Shown: positions 12,000 to 49,146 of the stretch, in pieces | Numbering within the stretch: the stretch's first letter is position 1 | Layout: each line of letters opens with the position of its first letter | From: Metridium senile | Lineage: Eukaryota > Cnidaria > Anthozoa > Actiniaria > Metridiidae | Assembly (NCBI GenBank): GCA_949775045.1 | Contig: OX459105.1 | Span: 4,374,556 to 4,438,555, forward strand | DNA length: 64,000 nt | Direction of reading: 5' to 3' | Made by a program: the position numbers and the translations under genes | The notes under the pieces: generated by a model | Database searches by the model: none | Seen by the model: only the letters and a program-made list of their open reading frames with translations | Told to the model about the DNA's origin: nothing

Positions 12000-12920
12000 A
12001 TGGAGTTAGTCTAATATCTATTTCACAGGTTTAATGACCTCACTCTACTATATTCAATATAAACTTAACAAATGGATGTCCCTAAACAAATTAAAGCTAA
12101 ATACAGACAAAACAGAACTACTCTATCTCTACTCCAAATTCAGCCCACAGCAGTCTTTACCACCACTTTGCTTTGGTCAAGATATTGTTAAACCATCCGT
12201 ATCTGCAAGGAACATTGGGGTTATTTTTGATAATACTATGACTCTTTTACCTCACGTTAACTCCATCTGCAAATCAGCCTTCTATCATCTGCGTAACATC
12301 TCCCGTATAAGAAAATTCATATCCCTGGAAACAACTAAGATACTCGTCCATGCTTTTGTGTCATCCAAGCTTGATCACTGTAACTCTATTTTGTACAATG
12401 TCCCTAAATATATAGTCCAAAAGCTTCAACATGTACAGAATGCTGCTGCTCGTTTGATTGCAATGTCCTCAAAGTACGACCATATAACTCCAACACTTAT
12501 CGAATTACACTGGCTGCCTATCTCTGAACGTATAAAATTCAAACTTATTTTAATAACTTTCAAAGCATTACACGAACAGTCTCCGTCTTACATTCAAGAA
12601 CTTATAACTCGTTACTGTCCTCCAAGAACTCTCCGGTCGTCATCTACACTAACACTCAACTCTGTAAACTATAATCTGAAGTCATATGGTTCCAGATCCT
12701 TTTCCGTTTGTGCTCCTAAACTTTGGAACAGCTTGCCTGACAATATCCGCTCTTGTGAAACTTTGAACATTTTCAAACGTAAACTTAAAACTTATCTTTT
12801 TGAAAATACTTACCTTTCCTAATAACTGTAATTTTATTAATTTTGAGTGTACATTGAATTGTAAAGCGCCTAGGACAGGATTGGATAGGCGCTATATAAA
12901 TGTTTGTTATTATATTATTA
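12000..12920 (+). mobile_element. 5'-truncated CR1/L2-like LINE tail
   Basis: An open frame at 12034-12822 (262 residues) is the C-terminal end of a non-LTR retrotransposon reverse transcriptase. It has KLNTDKTELL near the start, NIGVIFD, FVSSKLDHCNSILYNVP, LQHVQNAAARLI, the ELHWLPISERIKFK block and the terminal WNSLPDNIRS with FKRKLKTYLF. The catalytic palm domain and endonuclease are missing, as in a typical 5'-truncated insertion. The stop is followed by a short 3' UTR with AGCGCCTAGGACAGG, GGCGCTATATAAATG and a TTAT-rich tail. The remaining frame is uninterrupted, so the copy may be fairly young. Confidence 0.88.
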
Positions 12921-13857
12921 TCATATTATTCCTGTTACACTGAAATATGTTATCCTACTTTCCTGATCAGCTATGTTATAGAGTGGTTTTGATTAACCCG
13001 TGAAACAAAGTGTAATAGGGAAAGAGTGATAAAGTGTATTACTGTGTAATAATGCTATTGAACAAATGATTATAAAACACAAAGTTAAAGTGTAATAAAG
13101 CACATTACGCTAAAGTGTGTTTCACGGTTAATGAAAACCACTCCAATTGGAGGCATTCTTTATTTGCGATAACTTTGCCAACACTCTCTTTCAAAAAATT
13201 TGGGCAAGTTCTGTTTGAAAAGTTTGAAAAGTTCTGTTTCTTTTGGTCTTCCATTAGCAACCAAATTTCTAATTTAGATGTATATTGTGAAACACGGGTA
13301 GTTCAGACGCCAGATTTGTAGTGTTGAAATCATTTTACATATCTACTAACATCTACATATATCTACATATTGCTTCCACTGCTCTTTTTTGGTACAAAAC
13401 GGGAGAAGGCGAGAACATTTAAATACCTTAAATTCAATTTCTTTTAAAACACCGAACAAACTTTAACACGTACAAATAATTGTACTCAGTAATGACATTC
13501 ACCCTTACAGATGTTGATATATTTAAAGACAACAAGTACAAAATTTAAATACCATATTCACTTGACAAATTCACTGTTTTGTTTGTTCAAATGCACTGAC
13601 CATTGTAAGTTTCATTTGTTTTATTATTTCTAAATATTCACTATAATATTAAGAACAAGTCCAAAACATGTCAAGAAATATCAACGATGCAAAAATTTAT
13701 AACATGAAAATAGACACTTCATCCGAGTCAATATGAATCCCGACAACTATTATTACAACTGGGACAGTCCAGCTGGTCAATTATACTGCGATTAGGCCCC
13801 TGCGATTAATACTGATAGCTCTGTAATCGTAATGATATGTTTGCAATGTTTGTCCAG
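12921..13857. other. AT-rich intergenic DNA
   Basis: No convincing exon. An inverted pair near 12985-13130 (GTTTTGATTAACCCGTGAAAC against GTTTCACGGTTAATGAAAAC) with AAAGTGTAATA repeats suggests a small hairpin element. Confidence 0.4.
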
Positions 13858-14057
13858 CTAGCCTGTTTAATTATTTGAGGGTTACCCGTTTCGTCAAGTT
13901 GGACGAGAGAGGTCAAATTGGTGTAGTGGACCTTATGAAAACACAGCCAAGATGGATCATGAGAGCACTTATCAGCGAGGACTGCCATGTTAAGCTCTTG
14001 TTTTACTATGGCTTGCATCGACAGCTATACGTCTACTTAAACGGTGATAAACTATGA
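13858..14057 (+). CDS. Possible terminal exon, unknown protein
   Basis: After the acceptor-like TTTGTCCAG the frame is open to a stop at 14055-14057: SLFNYLRVTRFVKLDERG, then MKTQPRWIMRALISED and YYGLHRQLYVYLNGDKL. Residue use looks protein-like and AATAAA follows at about 14115, fitting a last exon. No upstream partner exon was found, no family is recognised, and the opposite strand is also open. It may be a real small exon, a gene fragment or chance. Confidence 0.33.
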
Positions 14058-14580
14058 CTTGACTTTCAAGAATGAAATGTGCTTGTTGTAAAGATGATTG
14101 TTATTTATTATATGAAATAAATGTGCTTTTACAACATTAAATTGTATTCACTTGTAAACGTATATCTCATTGATTTTGTTGCGACTAATAGCGAAAGGTA
14201 TGAGTAGAGGGATAAAATTAAGGAAACAAAAATGAGTGATAGTTTTTTGAACAATTATGATGCAATGTTTATAACGGTCGTGAAAAATTTCGAGTTTCAT
14301 ATAAACTGAAAGTCTGTTTTCCCTTGCCCTGTAGCTTTTCATTCCTTGAGATGGCAATGACATGAAATGTAAAGATCCGCCTGTGTAGATTGCCTGTGAA
14401 TTTCCTGTCAAATATCGCTGTAAGATCTAGATGAACAAGGCAATCGATAATGATTATTATCACGTGATTAAAGATAATAGTTTATGTCTGAACACTAAAC
14501 AAGTACTATCTAACTAAACGAAACCAACTCAACACGCGAACATAGCTCTATTTTAAAGTATGAATTTTAAGTCTTTCCAG

Positions 14581-14890
14581 ATTGTTTATTATTTTTCATT
14601 TAATTGGCGATAGTTTTTTTAAAGTAAGAGATTTTGTACGAGTTGTACAGAAATTCGTCACTGGGAAAGAACCGGAGAATTGTCGAGTGAAGTTCAAGAA
14701 GACAGCCCATCAGGAAGACGATCACGACGACTTTCAATATGAGTCCTTCAAAGCAGAAAGTGAAAGCATACTTCACATCTGCCCAACTTTAAATATGAAC
14801 TGGAAAGAAATAGTGGAAGAAGTAAATGTTTCGGGCATAAAGTGCGGTGTACCGATAACAACTGTCCTGATATCGGATCGCACTGAATAG
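14581..14890 (+). CDS. Possible exon, unknown protein
   Basis: Following an acceptor-like CTTTCCAG the frame is open to TAG at 14888-14890. The central and C-terminal part looks coding: VRDFVRVVQKFVTGKEPE, KKTAHQEDDHDDFQYESF, MNWKEIVEEVNVSGIKCG, ending SDRTE. The charged middle and balanced composition contrast with nearby AT-rich noise. No conserved domain was recognised. The 3' flank carries two CACAGGAA-type motifs. Confidence 0.33.
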
Positions 14891-15094
14891 CCACAGGAAT
14901 CCCATCCGCGAGCTTTCAAACAAATACACCACAGGAACCCCACCCGCGCGCTCAATATTTATTTCGCTCGGCGCGCGGTTAAAAAAAATCCTCAAAGACA
15001 ATAGTTGGGCTGCCTGTGGTCTGTCTTTCATTTCCACGTCGAAGATTTTGAAAGCGAGGCGATAACACCCAGCATTCTTTGCGACAAACAAGCT

Positions 15095-16050
15095 GAATAA
15101 TCAAGGCGGCATAAACAAAATGGACGTGGTTTACAGAGTTTTAGTCGAATTAAAACGCTTTCCATTCGTAAGGAAGCTGTCTTAGCTCCAAGAAACGAAG
15201 AAATCAGCAAGCATATCGTCGCTTCTCCTTCCATTCGTGAGGAAACTGTCCTAGCAGCGACAAACGAAGAGATTAAAGCTACATGGATGGTCGAAAAACC
15301 GGCAAAACAAATTACTATTACAATGAAAAACAGTTAAACATTGGTTTAACTCACAAATCAACAACATGAGTAAGTCTTAATAATATATTCAATAGTAAAT
15401 CTTATTGTAGTAAAACAAGGACGAAGTTTAATTGTAATGACACCAAATGCATTTATTCAATAAAATGTACTCAAAATGAGAGCTATTATTTTTCTAGAGG
15501 AAAATTACTTATTTCACGTGACATTGATTCAAATCCTTGCCCTCTAACTCTAGATAATATTGTGCAAACTGTTCCAACAGTTCCCCTGTGGTATTATTGC
15601 AGTCTTGATTAGCTGAATGAGGTTTTACAATTGTTATATGTTGGTGGTGCAGGTGATCAAATGAGGGCTTTGCACCATTTAATTTGATTAGTCCTCTATA
15701 TACAGGAATTAATTATACTACAATAAATATTGGTCATGTGGATGAAGTACATTATGTTTCAACTTTTTGGATAATTCATTCTTTAACATTTATAAATGAA
15801 TCTGATGGTTGCAGTCATAACATAAACTCTTACATGAGTTATATTGCTGAGAGTAAAACATATTTTCTTATCAATTGCAGCATACACTATATGTTTCTGT
15901 GTTATAAAATCCTGTGGATATTGGAATTATGTAACATTAGATTCCATTAATGAGCATGCTAAGCTGTATAATATTTGTAATGGTTTTGTACAAAATGATG
16001 CCAGTGAATTACAAATGTTTTAAAGATATATGATACCATTATTGACCTAG
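15095..16050 (+). pseudogene. Decayed LINE-like element with 2A-like remnant
   Basis: Fragmented frames on the plus strand look like an old retroelement ORF. At about 15500-15560 the frame reads KLLISRDIDSNPCPLT, close to the LLxSGDIExNPGP motif of 2A-like peptides found in many invertebrate LINEs, with key G/P residues lost. Farther on, INIGHVDEVHYVST resembles the conserved strand of OTU-like proteases carried by some retroelements. An open frame at about 15098-15340 before it carries two similar blocks (SIRKEAVLAPRNEEI and SIREETVLAATNEEI). Stops interrupt every frame. Element class is inference. Confidence 0.4.
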
Positions 16051-17428
16051 AATGCACATTAGTTACTGAACATGAAATAGTTCTTCAAGTAAAACATCCC
16101 TCAAGAAGTGCATTATAGAAAATAATAATAAATAAAATAATAATAATATCAAAACAACCGGTTTCATGCTTTGTTTCTCTGGTTATTCTATAAACTATAT
16201 TATTCAACAAAATAAGACAACTTACAACATTACTGATGGCAACTGTCCTATCAAAACATTTTGTGACATAAAAAAAAACCTCCCAATGTGATGCAAAATA
16301 TGTATTTTATTCTCTTTCCAGTTCTCAAATGTCCAGTGATAAGGAAAGACCCAATACTCTATAAAAATTTAAATTAAACAAACAAAAGATAAAAAATTAA
16401 CAAAAAAACGGGAGATGTATTCAAATATGGAACCCGAAAAGAAAAAAATAAGTTTGCAAGTGACAGTAAAATCATACTGGGAAGTGTAGCTCAGGTCTCG
16501 ATCCCTTCCAAATGAAATAGTATTTCATCCCTTATGCAGCTAAGAATCCAAGTAGTCCAGTAGCACTAGTTTCATATTTATATTTTAACTTGATCAGCAA
16601 CTTCATATATGACGTACACAGATTGTCTGCGTTCAGTGATAACTGTCTTAAATGCATTTCTGCCATTCAAATCTGTAAACTAGTTCCAGCTGTCCCAAGC
16701 TCATCACTTTGCATCCAGGGCACGAGTGCACGCTCCGTAGGGCGTCTAGTTGAAATTAGTATACACCATTTCAGGTCAAAAATAGCGAATCACGAACATA
16801 ATTGCACGACCGAAAGGAACTGTGGTCTTTGCTATTGATTATTTGTGCTTCTTTATTTGTTGTATAACCACAATTCTTTGCGGTCGTATACATTCAGTGA
16901 ATAGCAAAATGTGCGCGCTCTGATTGGCTCCCATAGCTCGGGAAATTCCTGGCTATTTACCGCAATTTCGGGAGGGATAAATTTGCCAAGGAAGGATGTA
17001 ACAAACCATTTTATAATATTGAATCGTATACTTAGAAGTATTTAGCATTTTTGGTTAATTAAATTTTTAGCAACTTATTTTGAATGTTTTTAAAGGAAGA
17101 TTTGTGGTAAGCATTTATAGAATAGAATTGATAACATAGAAAGCTAAGTGTATGTACCAAAGGTGGAAATATATGTTATTAAATATTCATTTATTCGTTT
17201 GTTCGTATATTGTTATATCTATCTATTTTTTCCAGCATTTCATCTTTATTTTAATAATTTCATCTTTTCCCGCGGCGTGCGCGCACGCGCCAAAATTGTA
17301 GTTTAGGCGTTGTTTAGGCGGGAAACCGAAGAAAGGTCATCCAAGGTCATTTCAAAGACTTACAAAAAGACAGATTTTTCTCAAAAATGCATACAATATT
17401 TTGAAGCTTTTCCCGAAAGATTGCTTTA
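16051..17428. other. Intergenic, promoter-like upstream of 17.4 kb
   Basis: 16750-16910 contains an inverted pair built on CACGACCGAAAGGAACTGTGG, related to the MITE at 9846. 17265-17295 is a short CG-rich stretch (CCGCGGCGTGCGCGCACGCG), unusual here and suggestive of the promoter of the coiled-coil gene starting at 17429. No exon seen. Confidence 0.45.
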
Positions 17429-19382
17429 ATGGAATGGGAAAACTATCCTATCCTGATGTCCTCCGAAACTAACACGGATAATACATCTCGATTCATCAAA
17501 AAAATTTTCCCTCCTCTGGCCTGAAAGCACAAGATGGCGGCGAAGAACCAAACCTCGATATAGATGGGGTTCAAAGTCAGTTTTCTTTACCAGCTTTGGC
17601 AGGAGAGGTAGCCGACGCTCAAAAGCAACAACTAAATGAGTTAGACAATAGACATGAAATTTTTGAAGAACTTCAGGTAAATGTTGTTTTGTGAAAAGCG
17701 TCTTTTATGTTTTTGAGCCGGACTCTGGTTGCTTTTCGAAAGGTTTTATTCAAGCTCTATTCAAGCTAAAACCCTGAAATGTTCGGCTCTGTTTCTTTTT
17801 CTATCACTAAAACTATACATCTTGTTGTTTATGTCTTATTTTTTTCGTTTTGCACAATTTCAATTGTTTGTTTGTGTGGAATGTATAGCTCTGTTTCTTT
17901 TTCTATCACTAAAACCTATAAATATTGTGGTTGTTGTCTTTCATTTTTCGTTTTGCACAATTTCAATTGTTTGTTTTGTTTTGCTAAATATAGAATGAAT
18001 ACGTTCAAGGTGAGCAAATATAAAATAAGAAAATAGTTAGTTTTTATCTTCTGACTCAAAACTGGCTTTCAAAATTTCACCCACTTTTCATAATTTATTT
18101 TCCATAGTTTAAACTATGATGGTGAAGATAGATTATGAGAATGATAGTGGTGGTGATATCTACATCGCAATCATCATCACTACCAGCATTATAATCAGTT
18201 GTAAGTTTATTTTCATCATCCCCACTACCATCATCATCAGTGTCATCACCAACACCTGGAGCCCATGTTCCTGTAACCAGCACCACACCACACCACCACC
18301 ATCATTATCATCATCACCACCATCACTATCATAATCACCATCATAATCGTCACCACCACCACCACCATCATTATCATCTCCAACACATTATCATCATCAT
18401 CACCACCATTATCATCACCACCACCTTCATCATTATCATCATCGGTGTCATTATGATAGCTGTAGCTACCAACACTACCACTATCATTATCATCACTAAC
18501 ACCATTATTATCATCATCACCACCATTATCATTATCATCACCACCACCATTATCATTATCATCACCACCACCTTCATCATCATTATCAGTGTCATCATTA
18601 TATATCATGAGCCAGGAGCCCATGCTCCTGTAGCTACCAACACCACCACTATCATTATCATCATCTACGTCATTACCATCAACATCTGTCTTACCATCCA
18701 GTAAAACAAAAGATAGATGGAGTAAAGGAGGAAGTATCAGCCATTACAAGGAAAGTGGTCTTGGCTGAAGAGGAAGCATTTCAATGCAAATATCAATGTC
18801 AGGCCAGAGAAAAAGGTCAGACAATGATCTTGAGTTTTGGAGTTGGTAATAAATAATGATGGTGATGATCAGTTGATGATAATGATAATAACCAGATGAT
18901 GTTAGTGGTGATAACGATGGGGACGATGATTGGTATATTACTTTGATGATCAGATCATGATGCGGACTATGATAATGACTATGATGATGATTATATGATA
19001 TATATCGATGATAATGTTGATGATTATTATGATAATCGAGATGCCATTATGATGATGGTGATTGTGATGATGACTACCATAATGATAAAATTATGGAGAT
19101 GTCATGATGATGATGATGATAAGATATTGATGATGATGTTGATGATTATAATGATAATACCAGGCCAGCGAAAAAAGTCAGTCAAATTGTCATCAATTAG
19201 TTAAACCTTTAGGATCTTACTCTTTGTTTTTCAAAGCAATAGGTATAAAAGAACTTGTAGATATCAAAAGACAGATGAAAAGCAAAATTGAAAGCACAAA
19301 AAGGCAAATCCACAAGAACAAAAAGTTAGTCAAGTTGATGTCAAATGCCTTCAATAGTCCTTTGCACAGTTCCATTCAGTGA
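17429..19382 (+). CDS. Small coiled-coil protein gene (frameshift, MITE stop)
   Basis: Four exons join: 17429-17676, a 16-bp microexon 17994-18009, 18702-18815 and 19243-19382, all with AG/GT sites and matching phases (0, 1, 1). The protein begins MEWENYPILMSSETNTDN; after an A7 run at 17498-17504 the coding frame shifts by one and continues GLKAQDGGEEPNLDIDG. It then becomes a long heptad-like coiled coil: LNELDNRHEIFEELQ, NEYVQ, VKQKIDGVKEEVSAITRK, KELVDIKRQMKSKIES. One extra A would restore a single frame, so this is either an assembly/sequencing indel or a disabled gene. The last exon runs into MITE copy B, which supplies the final codons and TGA. About 165 residues; family not recognised. 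Confidence 0.6.
17784..17985 (+). repeat. ~103-bp tandem duplication in intron
   Basis: Two copies of TCTGTTTCTTTTTCTATCAC to CAATTTCAATTGTTTG lie in the first intron of the coiled-coil gene. The second copy ends just before the microexon acceptor. Confidence 0.8.
18160..18690. repeat. CAT/CAC-rich simple repeat
   Basis: Degenerate trinucleotide repeat (ATC, ACC) within an intron of the coiled-coil gene, containing two copies of a CCTGGAGCCCATG-like segment in opposite sense (18257, 18608). ORFs over it are low-complexity artefacts. Confidence 0.85.
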
Positions 19383-19515
19383 CCACGAATGATAGTTCCA
19401 AGTCGAGGTTCCAGTTACTGCGCATACCAAAACTATAATTTATCATGTGCAGCAACTGGAACCTCGACTTGGAACTATTATTCGTGGTCACTGAACGGAA
19501 CTGTGAAAAGGACTA
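19355..19515. mobile_element. Hairpin MITE, family M1 copy B
   Basis: Same family as 2510-2670 and 41153-41307 (ends TAGTCC...ACAGTTCC, interior GTGACCACGAAT and CCAAGTCGAGGTTCC inverted). It begins inside the last coding exon of the coiled-coil gene and provides its stop codon. Confidence 0.75.
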
Positions 19516-19996
19516 TTCGACTCAAGCAATACAACATTTTCAAATTCTAATAGGGTTTTTAAACTCAATCCTTGTTGCTATATATTTGAGAAGTTATGGT
19601 TGTGGCTATTAATAGCTATTATTTAATTAATATTAAAACTTTAACTGTAGTTTTGTAGTGTATTTTTAAATATTTTATATTTCAAAATACTTTTTGGATG
19701 GTTTTTAGCGAGTTTAAAGCCATATTTTTATTTTCTCCCCACTAGTAATATATTTACACAAGTAAATACTTGTATGTCTGTTTGATTCGTCATTTAAAGG
19801 GAAAATAAAATCAGGCCCGTAGCTAGGATTTTTGTGCTAATTTAAAAAAGTGGACCAAACATACCAACCAACCAATTGGGGATTGCGATATTTGAAGAAA
19901 TTAAACCTTCGCCGTTTTGTGCGATAATCTCCGAATATCCGCCGTTTTTGTTCGCCATTTTAAACCCCCCAAAAAAGCCTCGTACATATCTGCTTG

Positions 19997-20571
19997 TACC
20001 CTGCGAGCAGAGTCTCCTTTGCCTTCCCCGTGAGAGAGAAAGGAAAGAGAGACTCTGCCGAAAGCCTGTCGTTTCTCTCATGTACCGCTAGCCCAAGACC
20101 CGGGACTAGTCAAACTAGTTTTGCTTCCGGTCAAACTTGTTTTTGTGCGCACGGTTGAATTAATGATTTATTCCGATGACCAAAACTGCGCCCACAAGCA
20201 TAATATGGCGGCGACCGTTCGTAAGGCTATAACTGACGTGTTTGAAAGTCTATTTTCCTTGAAGAAATTTCAATTATCGACTTATCAAGAGAGAGGAATA
20301 ACAGAATTTATCTTGGGACAAGATACCTTTGTTTCTTTACCGACCGGGCACGGCAAATCGCTCATTTATCAGTTCGCTACGGCCCACAAGTTGTACGAGG
20401 TCGAAGGTTACCGGAAACGGAAATGTTATTTTATAGCAAGTGGGCGTGGAAATTATTCAGTTTCTAAGCAACCGGCGGGCATGCTCAATTGAAAAACGAC
20501 AGGCTTTCGGCAGAGTCTCTCTTTCCTTTCTCTCTCACGGGGAAGGCAAAGGAGACTCTGCTCGCAGGGTA
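19997..20571. mobile_element. Mutator-like (Pack-MULE-like) element
   Basis: A 575-bp element is bounded by 78-bp inverted repeats that appear identical base for base (beginning TACCCTGCGAGCAG). It is flanked by a direct 9-bp duplication ATCTGCTTG at 19988-19996 and 20572-20580. Long TIRs with a 9-bp target duplication are the hallmark of Mutator/MuDR transposition. No transposase is present; the cargo between the TIRs is a helicase gene fragment. Perfect TIR identity suggests recent activity or ongoing homogenisation. Confidence 0.75.
20205..20492 (+). pseudogene. Captured RecQ-like helicase N-terminus
   Basis: From an ATGGCGGCG start the frame reads MAATVRKAITDVFESLF, then QLSTYQERGITEFILG and TFVSLPTGHGKSLIYQ. 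This is the Q-motif-like region and Walker A (motif I, GHGKS) of RecQ-type SF2 helicases. After about 75 residues the similarity ends and the frame stops at 20490-20492, so motifs II-VI are absent and the fragment cannot be an active helicase. It lies wholly between the TIRs of the Mutator-like element, with some 5' UTR-like sequence, as expected for a captured first exon. Confidence 0.7.
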
Positions 20572-20726
20572 ATCTGCTTGACAAATTTATCGAGAAGCGA
20601 TGTTTATAGAGAAGCGTAATAACATCAGATCAAATTATTTGCCTAAAACGCGGACCTTTAATTTTCATCTCTGTAAAATACATTCGGTTGAACAAAGTGA
20701 ATTAGAATGTACAAACCCAGATTTTT

Positions 20727-20910
20727 TATTGAACGTTTCACGTCGATTTGTTTTTCTGAACGTTTAACGTCGATTTTTTTTTCTGAACGTTTCACGTCGA
20801 TTTTTTTTTCTGAACGTTTTACCCAGATTTTTTACTGAACGTTTCGCGTCGATTTTTTTTTCCTTTCACGTCGATTATTTTTACTGAACGTTCACCCAGA
20901 TTATGGGTCC
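20727..20910 (+). repeat. ~30-bp tandem repeat
   Basis: About six imperfect units of CTGAACGTTTCACGTCGATT followed by a T run. Confidence 0.8.
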
Positions 20911-20989
20911 GCAGCGAACCTACTATTTAACCTGTTGTATGTCTGTATGATTCGTAATTTAAAGGGAAAATAATTTACATTCGGTTGAA

Positions 20990-21300
20990 CCCAGTGAATT
21001 AAAATGTAATCGTCATTTTCCTTGTTTTTGAGCATTTTGCACGAGTTGTAGCCCACCAAAAGTCGTCACTGATTTTAAGCGATTTTTTAGCATTTTGCAT
21101 GGGCTATAGTACATTCTAAATAGTCATTTTTACCCAATTTTGAGCATTTTGCATGGACTAGCCTCTTAAAAGAAGTCATTTTTGTCCATTTCTGCGCATC
21201 TTACATAGCCCATCCAAAATCGTCATCTTCGGCCATTTTTGAGCATTTTATATGGGCTATCGCTCATCTAAATGTGTATTTATGCCTATTTTCATCATTT
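20990..21300 (+). repeat. ~60-bp diverged tandem repeat
   Basis: Five or so units share TTTTGAGCATTTTGCATGG followed by a variable GTCATTTTT-type half. No gene recognised. Confidence 0.65.
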
Positions 21301-21754
21301 TCTCGCCATGCACTTCCAAGCTTGCATGGGCCAAAGTTTATTAAATATCAAATATAGTAATGGTTAAATACCTATAGATAGGGTCGTAATACTGATGAAT
21401 GTAGACTTTTACAGACATTAGATTCTTTTATTGTGCTTCTAATAAAATTCATTCCATTTACATTCAAATTGTGGTATTCTATACTAAAATCCTGAATAAA
21501 ATTAATTCAATATTTTACAGCACGACTGAACTAAGGTACAACCTAATGACGTTTCAGGCGATATTCTACAACATATACTAACTATCAACCCTCACGACTG
21601 TAAACTGTCCGAAGAAGATTGTATATTCCTGTCTCAAAATTCTTGTTTTCAATTAAAGCTAAATTCAACATTACTGTGATTGCAAAGGATGTCGGTAATT
21701 TCATAATTTAATGATTAATTAAGTTTTTTACATCAATATTTGTTTTATCACTAA

Positions 21755-21970
21755 CCATTGCAATAGCTTGTTATGGTAATATAACAGGAACACGTACAAC
21801 CAAAATATACCACTGCAATAGCTTGTTATGGTAATATAACAGGAACACGTACAACCAAAATATACCACTGCAATAGCTTGTTATGGTAATATAACAGGAA
21901 CACGTACAACCAAAATATACCACTGCAATAGCTTGTTATGGTCATATAACAGGAACAAGTATATAACATC
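21755..21970 (+). repeat. 55-bp tandem repeat, four copies
   Basis: Unit CACTGCAATAGCTTGTTATG plus GTAATATAACAGGAACACG and ACAACCAAAATATA, nearly identical between copies. It runs into the third copy of the interspersed repeat (21950-22040). Confidence 0.9.
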
Positions 21971-22040
21971 AACCAAAATATGCGTTAAATCAATACAAAA
22001 GAAATACCGGCATCCTTTGCAGGTTCAGAGTGTGGACTAT

Positions 22041-22817
22041 AGCTTTGATAAACTAAACCATGGTTAACTATGACTACACTCACTAACCTGCATCGGAGGA
22101 ATGTAAAAAAAGCCATTGAGGACGTAACAAACCCTGGTCGTACGTACCCACCCTCAGTGGCTGGGCTCATACCAATACACACTAACTATGCTAATTCCTT
22201 ATGGTTGTAAGCCGCCAGTGGTCCGTACACATGATCATTGTAAAGCGCGCATTGAGACGTATTCGCTATACGTCTAATGTCATTTACATTGTCTACCAAC
22301 AAAGACAAATAGTAAATGAGATGTCACGTGACACTAATAAGCTAGATCTAAATCCTAGATGCTAGCATTAATTATGAAGAAACATTTCATAATTCTTATT
22401 CCGGCCATGTTCACTGTTAGTCATTATTCATAGAAGTTGCCTTTATTAACATACACTTTTTATTGTTTCTAAAACTCACTGGCTATTCATAAAAACTTTC
22501 TGATATAATTTTACCCTGCTTTACTAAATAAAGGTTTGCTAATACTACTACATCACGGCGGAAACACCGGAAATTCCGATTGGAAAACAAATGGTACTCG
22601 ATTTTTCAATCGTCTTTAATTTCCAATCGTCTTTCCAAATTTTCGAAATATTGCGACTGAGGTAGTTCACTTTATCACGGTTCTTGATAAAGTTTTGTCT
22701 ACAATTTCTCCCTGTTCGTCTGATCAGAAAATCGTTTACCATTTGTAATGGAATTTCCAACCCAAAGGATTTGCTGTAATGGAAAGAACCCAAGATCGTC
22801 CTGGAAATGCTACATTT
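22041..22817. other. 3' UTR / downstream of helicase gene
   Basis: Follows the stop of the minus-strand helicase. Candidate minus-strand poly(A) signals (TTTATT on the plus strand) are near 22442 and 22457. No separate gene was found; 22041-22400 is plain intergenic sequence. Confidence 0.4.
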
Positions 22818-48572
<25,755 letters not shown>

Positions 48573-49146
48573 GCCAGTAATCTGAAATGACAATACATTG
48601 AGTTCATGTGATTGTTGTAAAATATAATTCTAAATTTGAATCTCAACCTTGTGCGGGAGCCAAGTTAGGATACCAAGTTAATTAAATAAATAAGGCACTG
48701 TTACAATGTGCTATTTTCACAGCAACTTGTCTTGCAATGCATGATTGAAAGTCGGTGGTGTTGAAAGTTGCTGAGATGTAAAAAGTAGAACTGAACTCTA
48801 CTTTGTGCAATGCTGCCTGAAACAAAAAAATTGAGAATTTTTTAATCTGGCTTTCTCAATCAAACCGAAGAATTGTGTGATGGCGTCAGTAGCGCGCTGT
48901 TCAAGTCAAAATTCATTCACAAAATGTTCTAGTTTTTCTAGTTTTAGTAATTTGTTGTTACTATTATTTCCTTTTAAGTTTGACCTATAAGTTGTGGATA
49001 TAATAAAACAGAGTACGCCTCGTTGGCTATCAGCTCATGTGCGACTCGATTTCGTGGAATAACTGTTACATAGCTACTACTATTGCATCTGTTGCAATGA
49101 ATATTAAATAAATTTGTAAAATATATGTAGTGAATAAAGATGAATT

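Noticed and set aside
12034..12822. Longest open frame, candidate host gene
   Set aside because: Its sequence is the standard C-terminal part of a LINE reverse transcriptase with a LINE-type 3' tail.
18240..18704. His/Ile-rich and Asp/Gly-rich ORFs on both strands
   Set aside because: Translations of a CAT/CAC simple repeat inside an intron.
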